Assembly: GCA_050734155.1 (NCBI GenBank)
Contig: JBOHUD010000097.1
Coordinates: forward strand, 1 to 20,454
Length of the DNA: 20,454 nt
From: Aeolococcus sp050734155
GTDB lineage: Bacteria; Chloroflexota; Dormibacteria; Aeolococcales; Aeolococcaceae
Direction of reading: 5' to 3'
Each line of letters starts with the position of its first letter. Position 1 is the first letter of the stretch. This document shows, one piece after another, positions 8,001-14,925 of the stretch. A program made the translations under genes and the position numbers. The notes under the pieces are model-generated. The model had not been told where the DNA came from. It searched no databases and saw nothing but the letters and a program-made list of their open reading frames with translations.

Positions 8001-9518
8001 ATCTCTCCCCCACCCCACCACGACGTCTACTCCGTCGAGGACCTCGCCCAGCTGATCCACGACCTGCGCTCGGTCAATCCCGCGGCAAGGATCAGCGTCA
8101 AGCTGGTGGCCGAGATGGGCGTCGGGCCGATCGCGGCGGCGGTTGCCAAGGCGCGCGCCGACCACATCGTGGTCAGCGGTTACGAGGGCGGCACCGGGGC
8201 TGCGCCCCTCTCCTCGATCACCCATGCCGGCGCGCCCTGGGAGCTGGGCCTCGCCGAGGCCCAGCAGACACTCGTAGCCAACGGGCTTCGCGATCGTGTG
8301 GTGCTCCAGAGCGACGGGCTGATGCGCACCGGCCGCGATGTCGTGGTCGCGGCCCTCCTGGGCGCGGAGGAGTTCGCCTTTGCCACCGCGCCGCTGGTCG
8401 CGGCCGGGTGCGTGATGATGCGCGTCTGTCACCTCAACACCTGCCCTGTGGGCATCGCCACCCAGGATCCCCGGCTCCGCCAGCGCTACACCGGGCGGGC
8501 AGAGCACATCGTCACCTTCATGCGCTTTCTTGCAGAGGACGTGCGCCGCTGGATGTCGCGACTGGGGATGCGACGCTTCGATGAGCTGGTGGGGCGCGTC
8601 GACCTGCTCGAGCAGGTGGATCGGAGCGGAGCGCTCGACCTGTCGCGGTTGCTGGCATCCCCCGGCACACCGCGCCACTCGCTGCCACGTGCTCCCCATC
8701 TCTGTGCCGGCGACATCGACGAGCGTGTCATCGCCTGTGCCGGTGACGCCTTCGAACGGGCCACCCCGCTGCAGTTGCAGATGCGCGTTGGCAACGGCGA
8801 TCGCAGCGTCGGAGCGCGGCTCAGCGGCGAGATGGCATCGCGCCATGGCGCCGCCGGCCTCCCCCACGACACCATCCGCCTCGATCTGCGCGGAAGCGCG
8901 GGACAGTCGCTGGGAGCCTGGCTGGCCGCCGGCATCACCATCACCGTCCGCGGCGAGGTCAACGACGGCTGCGGCAAGGGATTGAGCGGTGGGCGGATCG
9001 TGGTCATGCCCCCCGCCCACTCCCGGCGCCGGGCCGATGACAACGTCATCGCCGGCAACGTGCTGCTCTACGGCGCCACCTCCGGCGAGCTGTTCGTGCG
9101 CGGTGTCGCCGGAGAGCGATTCGCGGTTCGCAACAGCGGTGCGCGCGCCGTGGTCGAGGGCACCGGCGACCACGCGCTCGAGTACATGACCGGAGGGGTT
9201 GTGGTGATCCTCGGCCGCACCGGGCGAAACGTCGCCGCGGGGATGAGCGGCGGCCTGGCCTACGTGCTCGATGTCGACGGAAGGTTCGCGCAGCGCTGCA
9301 ACACCGGCATGGTGCGCCTGGTCGAGCCGGACGAGGTGACCGACTCGCAGACTGTGCGCGAGCTCCTCGAGCATCACCGCGCCTACACCAAGAGCCCGCT
9401 CGCCGCGGAGCTTCTCGAGATCTGGCCAATGGCGCTGGCCCGCTTCGTCAAGGTGCTTCCGATCGACTACGAACGCGCCCTTGCGGCACAGCGGATTGCG
9501 CTCGAGGAGGCGGTGTGA
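5043..9518 (+). CDS. gltB: glutamate synthase large (alpha) subunit
   Basis: It makes glutamate from 2-oxoglutarate and glutamine-derived ammonia, with electrons supplied through GltD. The protein is 1491 residues, full length for the family. Cys21 in DGCGVAFVA is the expected N-terminal nucleophile of the class II glutaminase domain (about 21-430), exposed after removal of a 20-residue propeptide. A central domain follows to about 780. The FMN and 2-oxoglutarate barrel is at about 830-1180, with NRIGGRSNTGEGGED and the 3Fe-4S ligands Cys1123, Cys1129 and Cys1134 (CVMMRVCHLNTC). The C-terminal GXGXG helix domain spans about 1260-1430. ATG at 5043 has no good Shine-Dalgarno sequence but gives the usual propeptide length. 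It is first in a gltBD operon, divergent from sdhCAB. Confidence 0.97.
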   Translation: MSAPPPTDRDLRDPRFERDGCGVAFVATTAGRAEHHIVASALRALVNLGHRGATGADPDTGDGAGILLQVPHEFLRSASAVQLPAAGEYGVGMVFLPRAAAARSLAETLIAGCCAAEGVRLLGWRDVPVDPDVPGTTARAGMPRIRQFFVAAVGLHGDALERRLYVLRRVIETRARLAGMNRHALHIASLSSRTVVYKGMLTAEQLGRFYADLGDAAVVSALALVHARFSTNVLPRWDLAQPARLCAHNGEINTLRGNAAWMRARQSKFQSALFGDDVAKIRDVLDSDGSDSTQFDNALELLTMSGRSVEHAMMMMIPEAWHGNELLDPERRAFYEFHASLLEPWDGPAAIAFTDGRLVGACLDRNGLRPARYLVTEDGLVVMASEAGVLDIPDERIVKKWRLDPGRLLLVDTEAGAILDDGACKRQLAGRHPYAQWIRAGTVRLDELPPAVDQQEPDSGTLRIRQHLFGWTDEDVRLLVAPMAAQGEEPIGSMGNDAPLAVLSKRPQPLFAYFKQLFAQVTNPPIDPIREASVMSLVTSLGAGGNLLEQGPAQAARLELPHPILCAADLATIRHVTQRQFPAETITTVFHRGQGVRGLEEGLERLCRLSSEAVAAGRTILILSDRGADATHVPIPSLLATAAVHHHLLRERTRTGIGLVVESGEPREVAHLALLIGFGAEAVNPHLLLDTAIELAISGAVENLDGAAAQRNVITALRKGLLKTIAKMGISTVLSYCGAQLFEAIGLCEELVERHFTGTPTRIGGTGLERIAADALRRHARAFPSSGAPPAALEGGGNYQWRRDGEKRAWNPEVIGALQHAVRSESEEHFAHYVALADRESAERRTLRGLLALREADAPVPLGEVEGAETLVRRFATGAMSLGSISPEMHETLAIAMNRIGGRSNTGEGGEDGARYVREGPDSKRSAIKQVASARFGVTAHFLVNADEIQIKVAQGAKPGEGGQLPGDKVDVTIAQLRHATPGVGLISPPPHHDVYSVEDLAQLIHDLRSVNPAARISVKLVAEMGVGPIAAAVAKARADHIVVSGYEGGTGAAPLSSITHAGAPWELGLAEAQQTLVANGLRDRVVLQSDGLMRTGRDVVVAALLGAEEFAFATAPLVAAGCVMMRVCHLNTCPVGIATQDPRLRQRYTGRAEHIVTFMRFLAEDVRRWMSRLGMRRFDELVGRVDLLEQVDRSGALDLSRLLASPGTPRHSLPRAPHLCAGDIDERVIACAGDAFERATPLQLQMRVGNGDRSVGARLSGEMASRHGAAGLPHDTIRLDLRGSAGQSLGAWLAAGITITVRGEVNDGCGKGLSGGRIVVMPPAHSRRRADDNVIAGNVLLYGATSGELFVRGVAGERFAVRNSGARAVVEGTGDHALEYMTGGVVVILGRTGRNVAAGMSGGLAYVLDVDGRFAQRCNTGMVRLVEPDEVTDSQTVRELLEHHRAYTKSPLAAELLEIWPMALARFVKVLPIDYERALAAQRIALEEAV

Positions 9519-10945
9519 CCGGCCGTCGCGACTTCCTGGAGATCCCCCGGCGCACCTCGCCGTACCGCGCTGTGGCCGAGCGTGTCAGAGACCACAGCGA
9601 GCTGATCCATCCGCTCCCGCTGGCCACTGTCGAGGCGCAGGCGGCGCGCTGCATGGATTGCGGAGTGCCGTTCTGCCACAGCGCCTGCCCGCTCGGCAAC
9701 CTGATCCCGGAGTGGAACGGGCTGGCCCGCAGCGGTGAGTGGCGCAGCGCGGTGGAGAACCTGGAGAGCACCAACAACTTTCCCGAGTTCACAGGACGGC
9801 TCTGTCCCGCCCCCTGCGAGCCGGCGTGCGTGCTCGCCATCGGCGCCGACCCGGTCACCATCAAGGAGATCGAGCGCACCGCCATCGACACCGCGTTCGC
9901 CAACGGCTGGATCAGGCCGCGGCCCCCCGCCCACCGCAGCGGTCGCACCGTTGCGGTCGTCGGCTCCGGGCCGGCCGGGCTTGCGGCCGCCCAGCAGCTC
10001 AACCGTGCTGGCCATCGCGTGGTGGTCTATGAGCGCGCCGACGCACCCGGTGGCCTGCTCCGCTACGGCATTCCCGACTTCAAGATGGACAAGGCGGTGC
10101 TCGATCGCCGCCTCGACCTGCTCAGCGCCGAGGGTGTCAGCTTCGAGTGCAACTACGACTGCGGCGTCGACATCGGCGGCGAGGAGCTGCGGCGCCGCCA
10201 CGATGCGGTCGTCCTGGCGGTGGGTGCGGAGCAGGCGCGCGACGTCGACCTCCCCGGCCGTCGCCTCGAGGGCATCCACCTGGCCATGGAGTACCTCACC
10301 GGCCAGAATCGCCGCGTCGCCGGCGACCAGGTCGAGGTGGTCAGCGCCCGGGATCGCCACGTGGCCATCATCGGCGGCGGCGACACCGCCGCCGACTGCC
10401 TGGGCGATTCCCATCGCGAGGCGTGCGCGTCGGTGCAGCAGCTGGTCATCTATCCGGAGCCGCCGCGGAGCCGGCCGGCGTCGAACCCCTGGCCGCAGTG
10501 GCCGCTGGTGCTGCGCAGCCACGCGGCCCATGAGGAGGGCGGCGTCCGCGCCTTCGGCATCGAGGTCCTCGGATTCGAGGGCGACGCCAAGGGCCGGGTG
10601 CGCGGCATCACCGTGGTGGACGTGGACCGCGACGGCGGCGCCGGGAGCCGCGGCCTGGTCCGCCGCGACGACACCCGGCGCCGCATCGACACCGATCTCG
10701 TGCTCCTGGCAATCGGTTTCGCCGGGGTGCGACCGTCGCCGCTGTTCTCCCAGCTTGGAGTCGATCTCCGCGACGAGGACCGCATCGCCGTCGACGAGGG
10801 CCTGCGGGCCGGCCCCTTCGTGGTCGCGGCCGGGGACGCCGTGCTCGGTGCGGCGCTGGTGGTGGATGCCATCGCCGCCGGCCGCAGGGCGGCCGCCACC
10901 TGCGACCTGCTGCTCCTGGAGGAGGGAGAGGCCGCCGCCGTCTGA
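9515..10945 (+). CDS. gltD: glutamate synthase small (beta) subunit, NADPH oxidoreductase
   Basis: It takes electrons from NADPH to FAD and passes them to the iron-sulfur clusters and FMN of GltB. The protein is 476 residues, normal length. Cys46, Cys49, Cys54 and Cys58, then Cys97, Cys101 and Cys105 (CPAPCEPAC), belong to the N-terminal cluster-binding domain. GSGPAG (150-155) marks the FAD fold, and GGGDTAAD from residue 287 the NADPH fold. A late AGDAVLGAALVVDAI segment matches the family's conserved C-terminal FAD contact. The GTG start overlaps the gltB stop by four bases (GTGA), with GAGGAGG four bases before it, so the subunits are translationally coupled. Related two-flavin reductases share this fold, but adjacency to gltB settles the role. 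Confidence 0.96.
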   Translation: MTGRRDFLEIPRRTSPYRAVAERVRDHSELIHPLPLATVEAQAARCMDCGVPFCHSACPLGNLIPEWNGLARSGEWRSAVENLESTNNFPEFTGRLCPAPCEPACVLAIGADPVTIKEIERTAIDTAFANGWIRPRPPAHRSGRTVAVVGSGPAGLAAAQQLNRAGHRVVVYERADAPGGLLRYGIPDFKMDKAVLDRRLDLLSAEGVSFECNYDCGVDIGGEELRRRHDAVVLAVGAEQARDVDLPGRRLEGIHLAMEYLTGQNRRVAGDQVEVVSARDRHVAIIGGGDTAADCLGDSHREACASVQQLVIYPEPPRSRPASNPWPQWPLVLRSHAAHEEGGVRAFGIEVLGFEGDAKGRVRGITVVDVDRDGGAGSRGLVRRDDTRRRIDTDLVLLAIGFAGVRPSPLFSQLGVDLRDEDRIAVDEGLRAGPFVVAAGDAVLGAALVVDAIAAGRRAAATCDLLLLEEGEAAAV

Positions 10946-10969
10946 CGACCGAGCCCGTGGTCGACGCGC

Positions 10970-10975
10970 TAGCCT
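10970..10975 (+). promoter_or_regulatory. -10 box TAGCCT placed for leaderless transcription
   Basis: TAGCCT fits the TANNNT pattern of high-GC bacteria. It is followed by exactly six bases and then the ATG of the phosphodiesterase gene, so transcription would begin at the A of the start codon. No Shine-Dalgarno sequence precedes that ATG. A -35 box is not obvious. Confidence 0.45.
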
Positions 10976-10981
10976 GCCCGC

Positions 10982-11800
10982 ATGCGCCTGCGCGCGTTCC
11001 TCGACCATCCGGTTCCCATCGCCATCGCCCACCGCGGTGGTGCCGAGGAGCTGCCGGAGAACACCCTGCCGGCCTTCGATGCGGCGGTGGAGCTGGGCTA
11101 CCGCCACCTCGAGACCGACGCCCACCTCAGCGGCGACGGCGTGGTCTTCTCCTTCCACGACCACGTGCTCGACCGGGTCACCGATCGCAGCGGCCACCTC
11201 GCCAGGGTGAGCTCGGCCGAGATCGCGGAGGCTGACGCCGCCTATCACTTCAGCCCGGATGGCCGTACCCACCCGCTGCGGGGGGCGGGGATCGGCGTGC
11301 CCACCATGGAGGAGGTCCTGACGCGCTGGCCGGGCGTTTTCGTCAACATCGACGTCAAGTCGGACGCCGTGGTGGCGCCGCTCATCGAGTTGATCCGCCG
11401 TCTCGACGCCTTCGACAGGGTCTGCATCGGTTCCTTCTCGGATGATCGTCTCCGCCGCGTCCGCCGCCTTGCCGGTGACCGCATCTGCACGTCGATGGGC
11501 CCGGGGGGGATCACCACCGCGTGGCTGGCCTCTCGAACCCGCCGGATGCCACGCCTGCAGGCGGACTGCCTCCAGGTTCCGGTGCGCGCCCGCCGCCTCG
11601 TGGTGGTCGACCGGCGATTCATCGATGCGGCGCACCGCGCCGGCCTGCAGGTGCACGTGTGGACCATCGACGACAGCGCCGAGATGAGCACCCTGCTCGA
11701 CCTCGGTGTCGACGCCATCATGACCGACCGTCCCCGTCTGCTCCGCGACGTCCTCACAGCGCGCGGCCAGTGGCACGGCGCGGCGCTGGTGCCGGCGTAA
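10982..11800 (+). CDS. glycerophosphodiester phosphodiesterase
   Basis: It hydrolyses glycerophosphodiesters released from phospholipids to glycerol-3-phosphate and an alcohol, using a divalent metal. The protein is 272 residues, a single GDPD barrel. His17-Arg18 and Glu26 (AHRGG, then PENT) with Glu44 and Asp46 (LETDAH) and His59 (FHDH) are the conserved catalytic and metal positions. HVWTIDD and IMTDRP near the C-terminus are typical closing strands. No signal peptide is visible, so it is probably cytoplasmic. It starts 36 bases after gltD, has no visible ribosome-binding site, and has its own leaderless-type -10 box, so it need not belong to the glt operon. The family is clear; the physiological substrate is not. 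Confidence 0.92.
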   Translation: MRLRAFLDHPVPIAIAHRGGAEELPENTLPAFDAAVELGYRHLETDAHLSGDGVVFSFHDHVLDRVTDRSGHLARVSSAEIAEADAAYHFSPDGRTHPLRGAGIGVPTMEEVLTRWPGVFVNIDVKSDAVVAPLIELIRRLDAFDRVCIGSFSDDRLRRVRRLAGDRICTSMGPGGITTAWLASRTRRMPRLQADCLQVPVRARRLVVVDRRFIDAAHRAGLQVHVWTIDDSAEMSTLLDLGVDAIMTDRPRLLRDVLTARGQWHGAALVPA

Positions 11801-11803
11801 CCT
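11798..11803 (+). promoter_or_regulatory. -10 box TAACCT overlapping a stop codon, leaderless geometry
   Basis: TAACCT begins with the TAA stop codon of the phosphodiesterase gene and is followed by six bases and then the ATG of the acyl-CoA dehydrogenase gene. The geometry is identical to that upstream of the phosphodiesterase. No Shine-Dalgarno sequence is visible before this ATG, which supports leaderless initiation. No -35 box is evident. Confidence 0.45.
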
Positions 11804-11809
11804 GAACTC

Positions 11810-13618
11810 ATGCTCCCCAGCGATCCCGGCAGCCAGCACATCCCCTCGCCACAACCGGCGGACTGGTACAGCGCCGATGAGCACCTGGGCTGGCTGCTCC
11901 GTGGCAGCGTCGGTGAGGCGGTGTGGCCGGTCGCGCATGCCGCGCTCGAAGAGCTCGGCGTGCTGGTCGGACAGCGCGTCGAGGCACTGGCACGCGACGC
12001 CGATCGCCACCCGCCCGTCCTCCACCAGTACGATGCCCGCGGAGCTCGCATCGATGAGATCGAGTTCCATCCCGCCTACCACGAGCTCATCGACACGGTG
12101 TTGCGCTTCGGCACGGTTCGCTGCGCGCATGTGCCCGGCTGGCGCGGTCTGCGGGGGGTGGCTCCGCGGCCGCTGACCAGCGCCGTCTCCTACATGTTCC
12201 TCCAGGCTGACCAGGCGATCACCGGCTGCCCGGTGGGGATGATGGATGCCATGGCGCGCTGTCTGGCGCGCAACGATGGCACCCTCGCCGCGCGCTTCGT
12301 GCCCCGCATCGCCGACGACCAGGGCGGGCACGCCACCTCGGCGATGTTCCTCACCGAGAAGGCGGGGGGCTCAGACGTCGGTGCCAATGAGACAGTGGCC
12401 GTGCGCGACGACGACGGCAGCTGGCGCCTCCACGGCGAGAAGTGGTTCGCCAGCTGCCCGCAGTCGGACCTGGTGCTGGTGATGGCACGCCCTCAGGGAG
12501 CTGTGCCGGGGCCGGCCGGGCTCGGGCTCTTCCTCATGCCCCACCGGCTCGAGGATGGCTCACGCAACGCCATCCTCATCCACCGCCTCAAGGACAAGTT
12601 CGGCACCCGGGCGATGGCCTCCGCCGAGGTCGGCCTGCGGGGCGCGTTCGCCTGGCAGGTGGGAGAGCTCGACAGGGGCATGCGCCAGATGATGGACATG
12701 GTCTCGCTGACGCGGGTCGGCATCGTCGCTGCCACCGCGGGGGCGATGCGCCGCAACACCGTCGAGGCGCTCGCCCACACGGCGCGGCGCAGCACCTTCG
12801 GCGGTCTTCTGCAGGCCCACCCCCTGATGCGGGACAGCCTCGCCGAGCTGGTGGTCGACTCCACCGCCGCGCTCACCGCGACCATCGCGCTCAGCGAGCT
12901 GCTCGACCTGGCCGACTCGGGCGACGCCGAGGCCTCGGGGGCACTGCGTCTGCTCACCCCGCTGTTCAAGGGGTACTTCACCGAGCGCGCCCGGATCTGC
13001 GGTGGCGACGCCATGGAGATCAGAGGCGGCAACGGCTTCATCGAGGACTGGCCCGACGCGAGGATGCTTCGCGACGTGTCAGTGCACGCCATCTGGGAGG
13101 GGTCGGGCAACGTCATCGCGCTCGACGTCCTGCGCGCGTTGCATCGGGACTCCGGTCCCCACTTCCTCGGCGACCTCGAGCGCCGGGCCGAGATGGTTGG
13201 CGAGCGCGGTCCGGCATCCGCCCTGGCCGCCCCCTTGCTCGGCGAGATTCACGCTCTCGCCGCCACCCTCGACCAGCTCAGCGCTGCCGACGGGCAGGCG
13301 CAGCAGCTGCCCATCCGTCGCCACGCCCGCCACATGGCCATCCTGGCCGCGGGCACCCGCCTCGCCGCCGAGGGCAATCGCTTCGCGGCCGACACGGGCA
13401 GTGGCCGGCTCGCCTGGATCGCGGCGCGCTTCGTGGCGCGCCTCGGCGGTGACCCGCTGCTCGACAGGGTGGCGTCGGACACGGGCTGGCTGGCCCACGC
13501 CGACTCGCTGCTCAACGGCGGCCCGGTGCCGGTGGACATCGCCGCCGCCACCGCGGACGCCGTCGCCCACGGGCTGGTGCGGGCTACGGCGACCTCTGGG
13601 GTGGCTAGAGGGATTTGA
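11810..13618 (+). CDS. AidB-like acyl-CoA dehydrogenase family protein
   Basis: This 602-residue flavoprotein belongs to the acyl-CoA dehydrogenase superfamily, in the AidB-like branch with a longer N-terminal domain. MFLTEKAGGSDVGANET (179-195) is the flavin-contacting segment typical of AidB. WFASCPQSDLVLVMARP (212-228) and LKDKFGTRAMASAEV follow in the expected order. GGNGFIEDWPDARMLRDV precedes Glu430 in HAIWEGSGNV, the position of the catalytic base. About 150 residues after the core are less conserved. In E. coli AidB belongs to the adaptive response to alkylation and binds DNA; whether this one dehydrogenates an acyl-CoA or has a protective role cannot be told. The gene begins nine bases after the phosphodiesterase stop. 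Its last 19 bases overlap tRNA-His on the other strand. Confidence 0.9.
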   Translation: MLPSDPGSQHIPSPQPADWYSADEHLGWLLRGSVGEAVWPVAHAALEELGVLVGQRVEALARDADRHPPVLHQYDARGARIDEIEFHPAYHELIDTVLRFGTVRCAHVPGWRGLRGVAPRPLTSAVSYMFLQADQAITGCPVGMMDAMARCLARNDGTLAARFVPRIADDQGGHATSAMFLTEKAGGSDVGANETVAVRDDDGSWRLHGEKWFASCPQSDLVLVMARPQGAVPGPAGLGLFLMPHRLEDGSRNAILIHRLKDKFGTRAMASAEVGLRGAFAWQVGELDRGMRQMMDMVSLTRVGIVAATAGAMRRNTVEALAHTARRSTFGGLLQAHPLMRDSLAELVVDSTAALTATIALSELLDLADSGDAEASGALRLLTPLFKGYFTERARICGGDAMEIRGGNGFIEDWPDARMLRDVSVHAIWEGSGNVIALDVLRALHRDSGPHFLGDLERRAEMVGERGPASALAAPLLGEIHALAATLDQLSAADGQAQQLPIRRHARHMAILAAGTRLAAEGNRFAADTGSGRLAWIAARFVARLGGDPLLDRVASDTGWLAHADSLLNGGPVPVDIAAATADAVAHGLVRATATSGVARGI

Positions 13619-13674
13619 ACCCTCGACCTCCAGGGCCACAACCTGGCACTCTAACCAGCTGAGCTATAGCCACC
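13600..13674 (-). tRNA. tRNA-His(GTG)
   Basis: On the minus strand this 75-base gene folds as a cloverleaf with anticodon GTG in the loop TTGTGGC, closed by CCAGG/CCTGG. The acceptor stem has eight pairs when the extra 5' G is counted, the tRNA-His hallmark (G-1 opposite C73). The CCA end is encoded (13597-13599). The T arm contains the stop codon of the acyl-CoA dehydrogenase gene on the opposite strand. Confidence 0.97.
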
Positions 13675-13688
13675 CCGGAAGCTCAGCG

Positions 13689-13694
13689 ATTATA
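13689..13694 (-). promoter_or_regulatory. -10 box TATAAT of tRNA-His
   Basis: A perfect TATAAT on the minus strand ends 14 bases before the tRNA-His 5' end. The same AT-rich patch reads TATATG on the plus strand and could also serve tRNA-Arg. The whole spacer between the two tRNAs is 37 bases, so any -35 contacts would fall near or inside the neighbouring tRNA gene. No consensus -35 is seen. Confidence 0.5.
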
Positions 13695-13711
13695 TGGGGC
13701 ACACTGGCCGT

Positions 13712-13784
13712 GCCCCCGTAGCTCAGCGGATAGAGCAGCCGCCTTCTAAGCGGTTGGTCGTAGGTTCGATTCCTACCGGGGGCG
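13712..13784 (+). tRNA. tRNA-Arg(TCT)
   Basis: This 73-base cloverleaf has acceptor stem GCCCCCG/CGGGGGC, anticodon loop CTTCTAA with anticodon TCT (reads AGA/AGG), and T arm TAGGTTCGATTCCTA. CCA is encoded at 13785-13787. A tyrosine integrase gene follows 158 bases downstream, making this tRNA the likely integration target of a mobile element. Confidence 0.97.
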
Positions 13785-13787
13785 CCA
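13761..13787 (+). other. probable attachment site (tRNA-Arg end of element)
   Basis: Tyrosine integrases commonly recombine at the T arm and 3' end of tRNA genes and leave the tRNA intact. Here the tRNA-Arg 3' end with CCA abuts an AT-richer stretch and then an integrase gene transcribed away from it. I could not find a second copy of this 27-base segment in the window, so the crossover core is not defined and the other end of the element is not located. Confidence 0.45.
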
Positions 13788-13790
13788 AAT

Positions 13791-13871
13791 CTGAAATTGA
13801 GATCAGATGCAGCGACTGCCAGTGCTCTTCAGAGCCGTTTACTATGGGTTGAATTTCAGGTAGCAGTCGCT
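13791..13871. repeat. two interleaved inverted repeats beside the attachment site
   Basis: CTGAAATT (13791-13798) pairs with AATTTCAG (13852-13859). AGCGACTGC (13811-13819) pairs with GCAGTCGCT (13863-13871). The order is A, B, A', B', so the arms interlock instead of nesting. The second arms lie on a predicted integrase promoter. Possible roles are integrase arm or excisionase sites, a repressor operator, or an RNA pseudoknot. Confidence 0.6.
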
Positions 13872-13878
13872 TCAAAAT
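13849..13878 (+). promoter_or_regulatory. candidate integrase promoter
   Basis: TTGAAT (13849-13854) and CAAAAT (13873-13878) are separated by 18 bases and point at the integrase, implying a leader of about 60 bases. Arm A' of the inverted repeats covers the -35 box and arm B' lies in the spacer, so a protein bound there would be well placed to control integrase expression. The match to consensus is moderate. Confidence 0.4.
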
Positions 13879-13944
13879 AGTCCTGACACGGAACAAAGCG
13901 CTCTGCCATATACGGCGCTCCATCTGAGTTCGGAGGTGCGTGTT

Positions 13945-14911
13945 GTGCCAAGGAAGCACGTGGGCAGTTGGGTGGCTCCCGAGGAGACCGCGTTCTCCCG
14001 GCTGGTCGCCGATTACCTCCAAGATCGGCGCGCGGGTGGCGCGTCCGCCAAAACGGTGGCCATCTACGCCCGACGCGCTCAAGAGCGTGCTCCTCCCGTT
14101 CTGCGCCGCTCGCGAGGTTTCCGACCCGGCCCAGCTCAACAATCGCCTCCTCAACGACCTTGGCGCCGGCCTTTTGGAGGGCAGCCTGTCGCGGACAGGT
14201 CGGCCCCTCTCCAAGGCCACCGTGCACAGCTACATGCGAGCCGTGAACACGTTCGTCGCCTGGGCGAACACACAGGCTGGCGAGTCGATCACCGCCAAGG
14301 CGAAGCTGCCGACCATGGCCCGGCAGGTACTCGACGTACTCAGCCGAGACGAGGCCGTGGCCATGGAGGACGCCGCGACGACGGAGCGCGACAAGCTGAT
14401 CGTCCGCCTGCTGTTCGAGACCGGCATCCGCCTCGGCGAGCTCCTGGCGCTGACCGGCGACGATCTCCAGACGACGGCGGGACGATCGGTGCTCGTGGTG
14501 CGCCACGGCAAGGGCGATCGCGGCCGCCTGGTGCCGGTGACGCCCGCGCTGGCGCGGCGACTGCGTCGCTTCGCCGACCGCGGGCGCCGCGGCGCTCACA
14601 GCGACCGTCTTTTCCTCGGCCTCAAGCGTCGCGCCTCGACCGGCGAGTACGAGCCCCTGACCAAGTCCGGCGCCGAGCAGATGATCCGCAACCTTGCCGT
14701 ATCCGCCGGCATCAGCAAACGCGTCTACCCGCACCTGCTGCGCCACAGCATGGCCACTGACTACCTGCGCCGCGCTGGTAACCCGATCCTCTTGCAGCAG
14801 ATTCTCGGCCACACATCGCTGACGATGATCACGCAGACCTACCAGCATCTGACCTTCGGCGATGCCCATGACGAGCTGATGCGAGTGCTCCTCGGTGACG
14901 CGCGCCGCTGA
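13945..14911 (+). CDS. tyrosine recombinase / integrase, frameshifted near the N-terminus
   Basis: It would catalyse site-specific integration and excision at the tRNA-Arg site. The N-terminal SAM-like DNA-binding domain reads in one frame from GTG 13945 (CGGAGG eight bases upstream) to about 14070: FSRLVADYLQDRR, then SAKTVAIYA. It resumes one base later as DALKSVLLPFCAAREV, so one extra C in the CCC at 14069-14071 breaks the frame. Joined, the protein would be 321 residues with all catalytic positions: Arg162 (ETGIRLGE), Lys189 (HGKGDRGR), His263 and Arg266 (HLLRH), His289 (LGHTSLTM) and Tyr299 (TQTYQHL). An alternative GTG at 13940 opens the downstream frame directly, giving 323 residues with a nonsense first 44. 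It could be a real mutation, a sequencing error or, less likely, programmed frameshifting. Confidence 0.85.
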
Positions 14912-14925
14912 CCTATACCCGGGCA

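Noticed and set aside
6195..9377. A 1060-codon open frame on the minus strand across gltB
   Set aside because: It is antisense to an intact gltB with all family motifs; long complementary frames are expected in GC-rich coding DNA.
9467..12331. A 954-codon minus-strand frame across gltD, the phosphodiesterase and the AidB-like gene
   Set aside because: It spans three well-supported genes on the other strand, is low-complexity and His/Asp/Gly-rich, and shows no domain.
14069..14075. Programmed +1 frameshifting in the integrase
   Set aside because: GCC followed by CGA is not a well-known shift site and no stop codon or downstream stimulator is evident; mutation or sequencing error is simpler.
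13723..14220. A minus-strand frame running across tRNA-Arg and the attachment region
   Set aside because: It reads through the tRNA gene and the repeats, so it cannot be a normal protein gene. Its GIEPTTNRLEGG-like end comes from tRNA sequence read in a protein frame, a familiar artefact.
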